A DNA stretch of 64,000 nucleotides from NCBI RefSeq assembly GCF_008930665.1, contig NZ_PQMG01000002.1, positions 186,001 to 250,000 of the forward strand, read 5' to 3'. This DNA is from Corynebacterium sp. 74A (lineage in GTDB: Bacteria > Actinomycetota > Actinomycetes > Mycobacteriales > Mycobacteriaceae). Every line of letters begins with the position of its first letter. Within the stretch, counting starts at the first letter, position 1. The position numbers and the translations under genes were made by a program. The notes below the pieces were generated by a model. The model did no database searches. It was not told the origin of the DNA and worked only from the letters and a program-made list of their open reading frames with translations. Shown here one piece after another: positions 63,471 to 64,000 of the stretch.

Positions 63471-63839
63471 TTAGATCACCTCCGGAGCGAGAGAAACAAT
63501 CTTCATGAACTTCTTGTCGCGCAGCTCACGAGCAACGGGGCCGAAGATGCGGGTACCGCGGGGCTCGTTGTCGTTCTTGATGATCACTGCAGCGTTCTCA
63601 TCGAACTTGATGTACGAGCCGTCCGGGCGACGGGTCTCCTTCTTGGCGCGAACGATGACAGCCTTGACGATCTCGCCAGACTTCACGTTGCCATTCGGAG
63701 CAGCTTCCTTGACGGTGGCGACAATGACGTCGCCGATTCCTGCGAAGCGTCGGGTGGAACCGCCGAGCACACGGATGCAGAGAATCTCTCGTGCACCAGA
63801 GTTGTCGGCGACCTTCAGACGCGATTCTTGTTGAATCAC
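63471..63839 (-). CDS. rplN: 50S ribosomal protein L14
   Basis: L14 is at the subunit interface. The 122-residue product has [40 protein letters not shown] and the terminal [11 protein letters not shown]. It starts the rplN-rplX-rplE unit, with a leader of at least 160 bases upstream in this window and rpsQ not in view. Confidence 0.98.
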   Translation of the reverse strand: MIQQESRLKVADNSGAREILCIRVLGGSTRRFAGIGDVIVATVKEAAPNGNVKSGEIVKAVIVRAKKETRRPDGSYIKFDENAAVIIKNDNEPRGTRIFGPVARELRDKKFMKIVSLAPEVI

Positions 63840-64000
63840 AGTGGGTCTCTCCTGACCTGGATATAACGCGTGTCAGATTTCCGTCCTGTACACGCACGGT
63901 CTATGTCTTTCTGCGTACAACCACTACTACCCGCCCTAATGAGCGGGGAACGACCATCCGGCTCGGAACGCACCGAATGTATGCCGTCGTGTGACGGTTG
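63840..64000 (-). promoter_or_regulatory. Leader region of rplN
   Basis: These 161 bases up to the window edge hold no gene. A GGAGAG site precedes rplN. A promoter or the end of the upstream operon lies beyond the window. Confidence 0.45.

Noticed and set aside
1-64000. tRNA/rRNA genes, CRISPR arrays, intact insertion sequences, prophage
   Set aside because: No cloverleaf, direct-repeat/spacer pattern, transposase or integrase frame was seen on reading both strands; the decayed region at 20.7-22 kb has no transposase remnant.

Overview
The window is high-GC DNA with an actinobacterial gene order and reads as a chromosomal segment of a Corynebacterium or close relative. The evidence is the ribosomal cluster rplN-rplX-rplE // rpsH-rplF-rplR-rpsE-rpmD-rplO // secY-adk-map // infA-rpsM-rpsK-rpsD-rpoA-rplQ-truA, followed by an ESX-4-type type VII secretion locus next to rplM-rpsI-glmM. 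An MntR/DtxR-type regulator, DtxR-like and BioQ-like operators, a SHOCT protein and several leaderless-looking promoters fit the same group. Species cannot be assigned from sequence reading alone.

Layout. (1) 1-7.2 kb: the end of a possible alpha/beta hydrolase; a three-gene minus-strand operon (2442-369) encoding a small helical protein, a 493-residue Pro/Cys-rich protein and a small basic protein, with the look of type VII substrates; glmM; a divergent LOG-family gene fused to a degraded Nudix domain; rpsI and rplM; an NAD(P)-binding reductase. (2) 7.4-17.4 kb: the core ESX-4-like apparatus, namely two WXG100 genes, an Rv3446c-like protein, eccC with three ATPase domains, and divergently eccD, mycP and (convergent) eccB. 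(3) 17.7-22 kb: PH-like/SHOCT protein, mntR-type regulator, FMN reductase, then a 1.4-kb decayed stretch holding a candidate structured RNA, two truncated Abi-family genes and a displaced fragment of the Pro/Cys-rich operon. (4) 22-36 kb: a large GT-C-like membrane protein, truA, a siderophore-interacting protein, the alpha operon, a GNAT acetyltransferase, an L,D-transpeptidase, map, adk and secY. (5) 36-38.9 kb: the second half of the spc operon. (6) 38.9-62.5 kb: a 23.7-kb block that splits the spc operon between rpsH and rplE. It carries a sugar ABC importer, an iron-box-preceded ABC exporter, rtcB, bioWF, fdhF-DUF6457-fdhD, a YkvI-family transporter, an SDR, a DCC protein, two secreted phosphatases and a pullulanase. 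(7) 62.5-64 kb: rplE, rplX and rplN.

How the genes work together. Most of the window is housekeeping (translation, transcription, Sec export, peptidoglycan precursor synthesis) into which accessory modules are set. ESX-4 genes would form an inner-membrane secretion machine, and the operon at 0.4-2.4 kb is the best local candidate for its cargo. bioW and bioF would make the biotin precursor KAPA from pimelate, apparently under a BioQ-type repressor. fdhF with fdhD forms a formate oxidation module. The secreted PAP2 and PhoD phosphatases would release phosphate outside the membrane.

The observations most worth following are the Pro/Cys-rich putative secreted operon and its displaced scrap, a 13-base motif (CGCTTATCGACGC) repeated far more often than chance across the window, a nested RNA fold near 20.8 kb, the Nudix-LOG fusion, and the BioW/BioF pair with its operator. 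No tRNA, rRNA, CRISPR array or intact insertion sequence was recognised.
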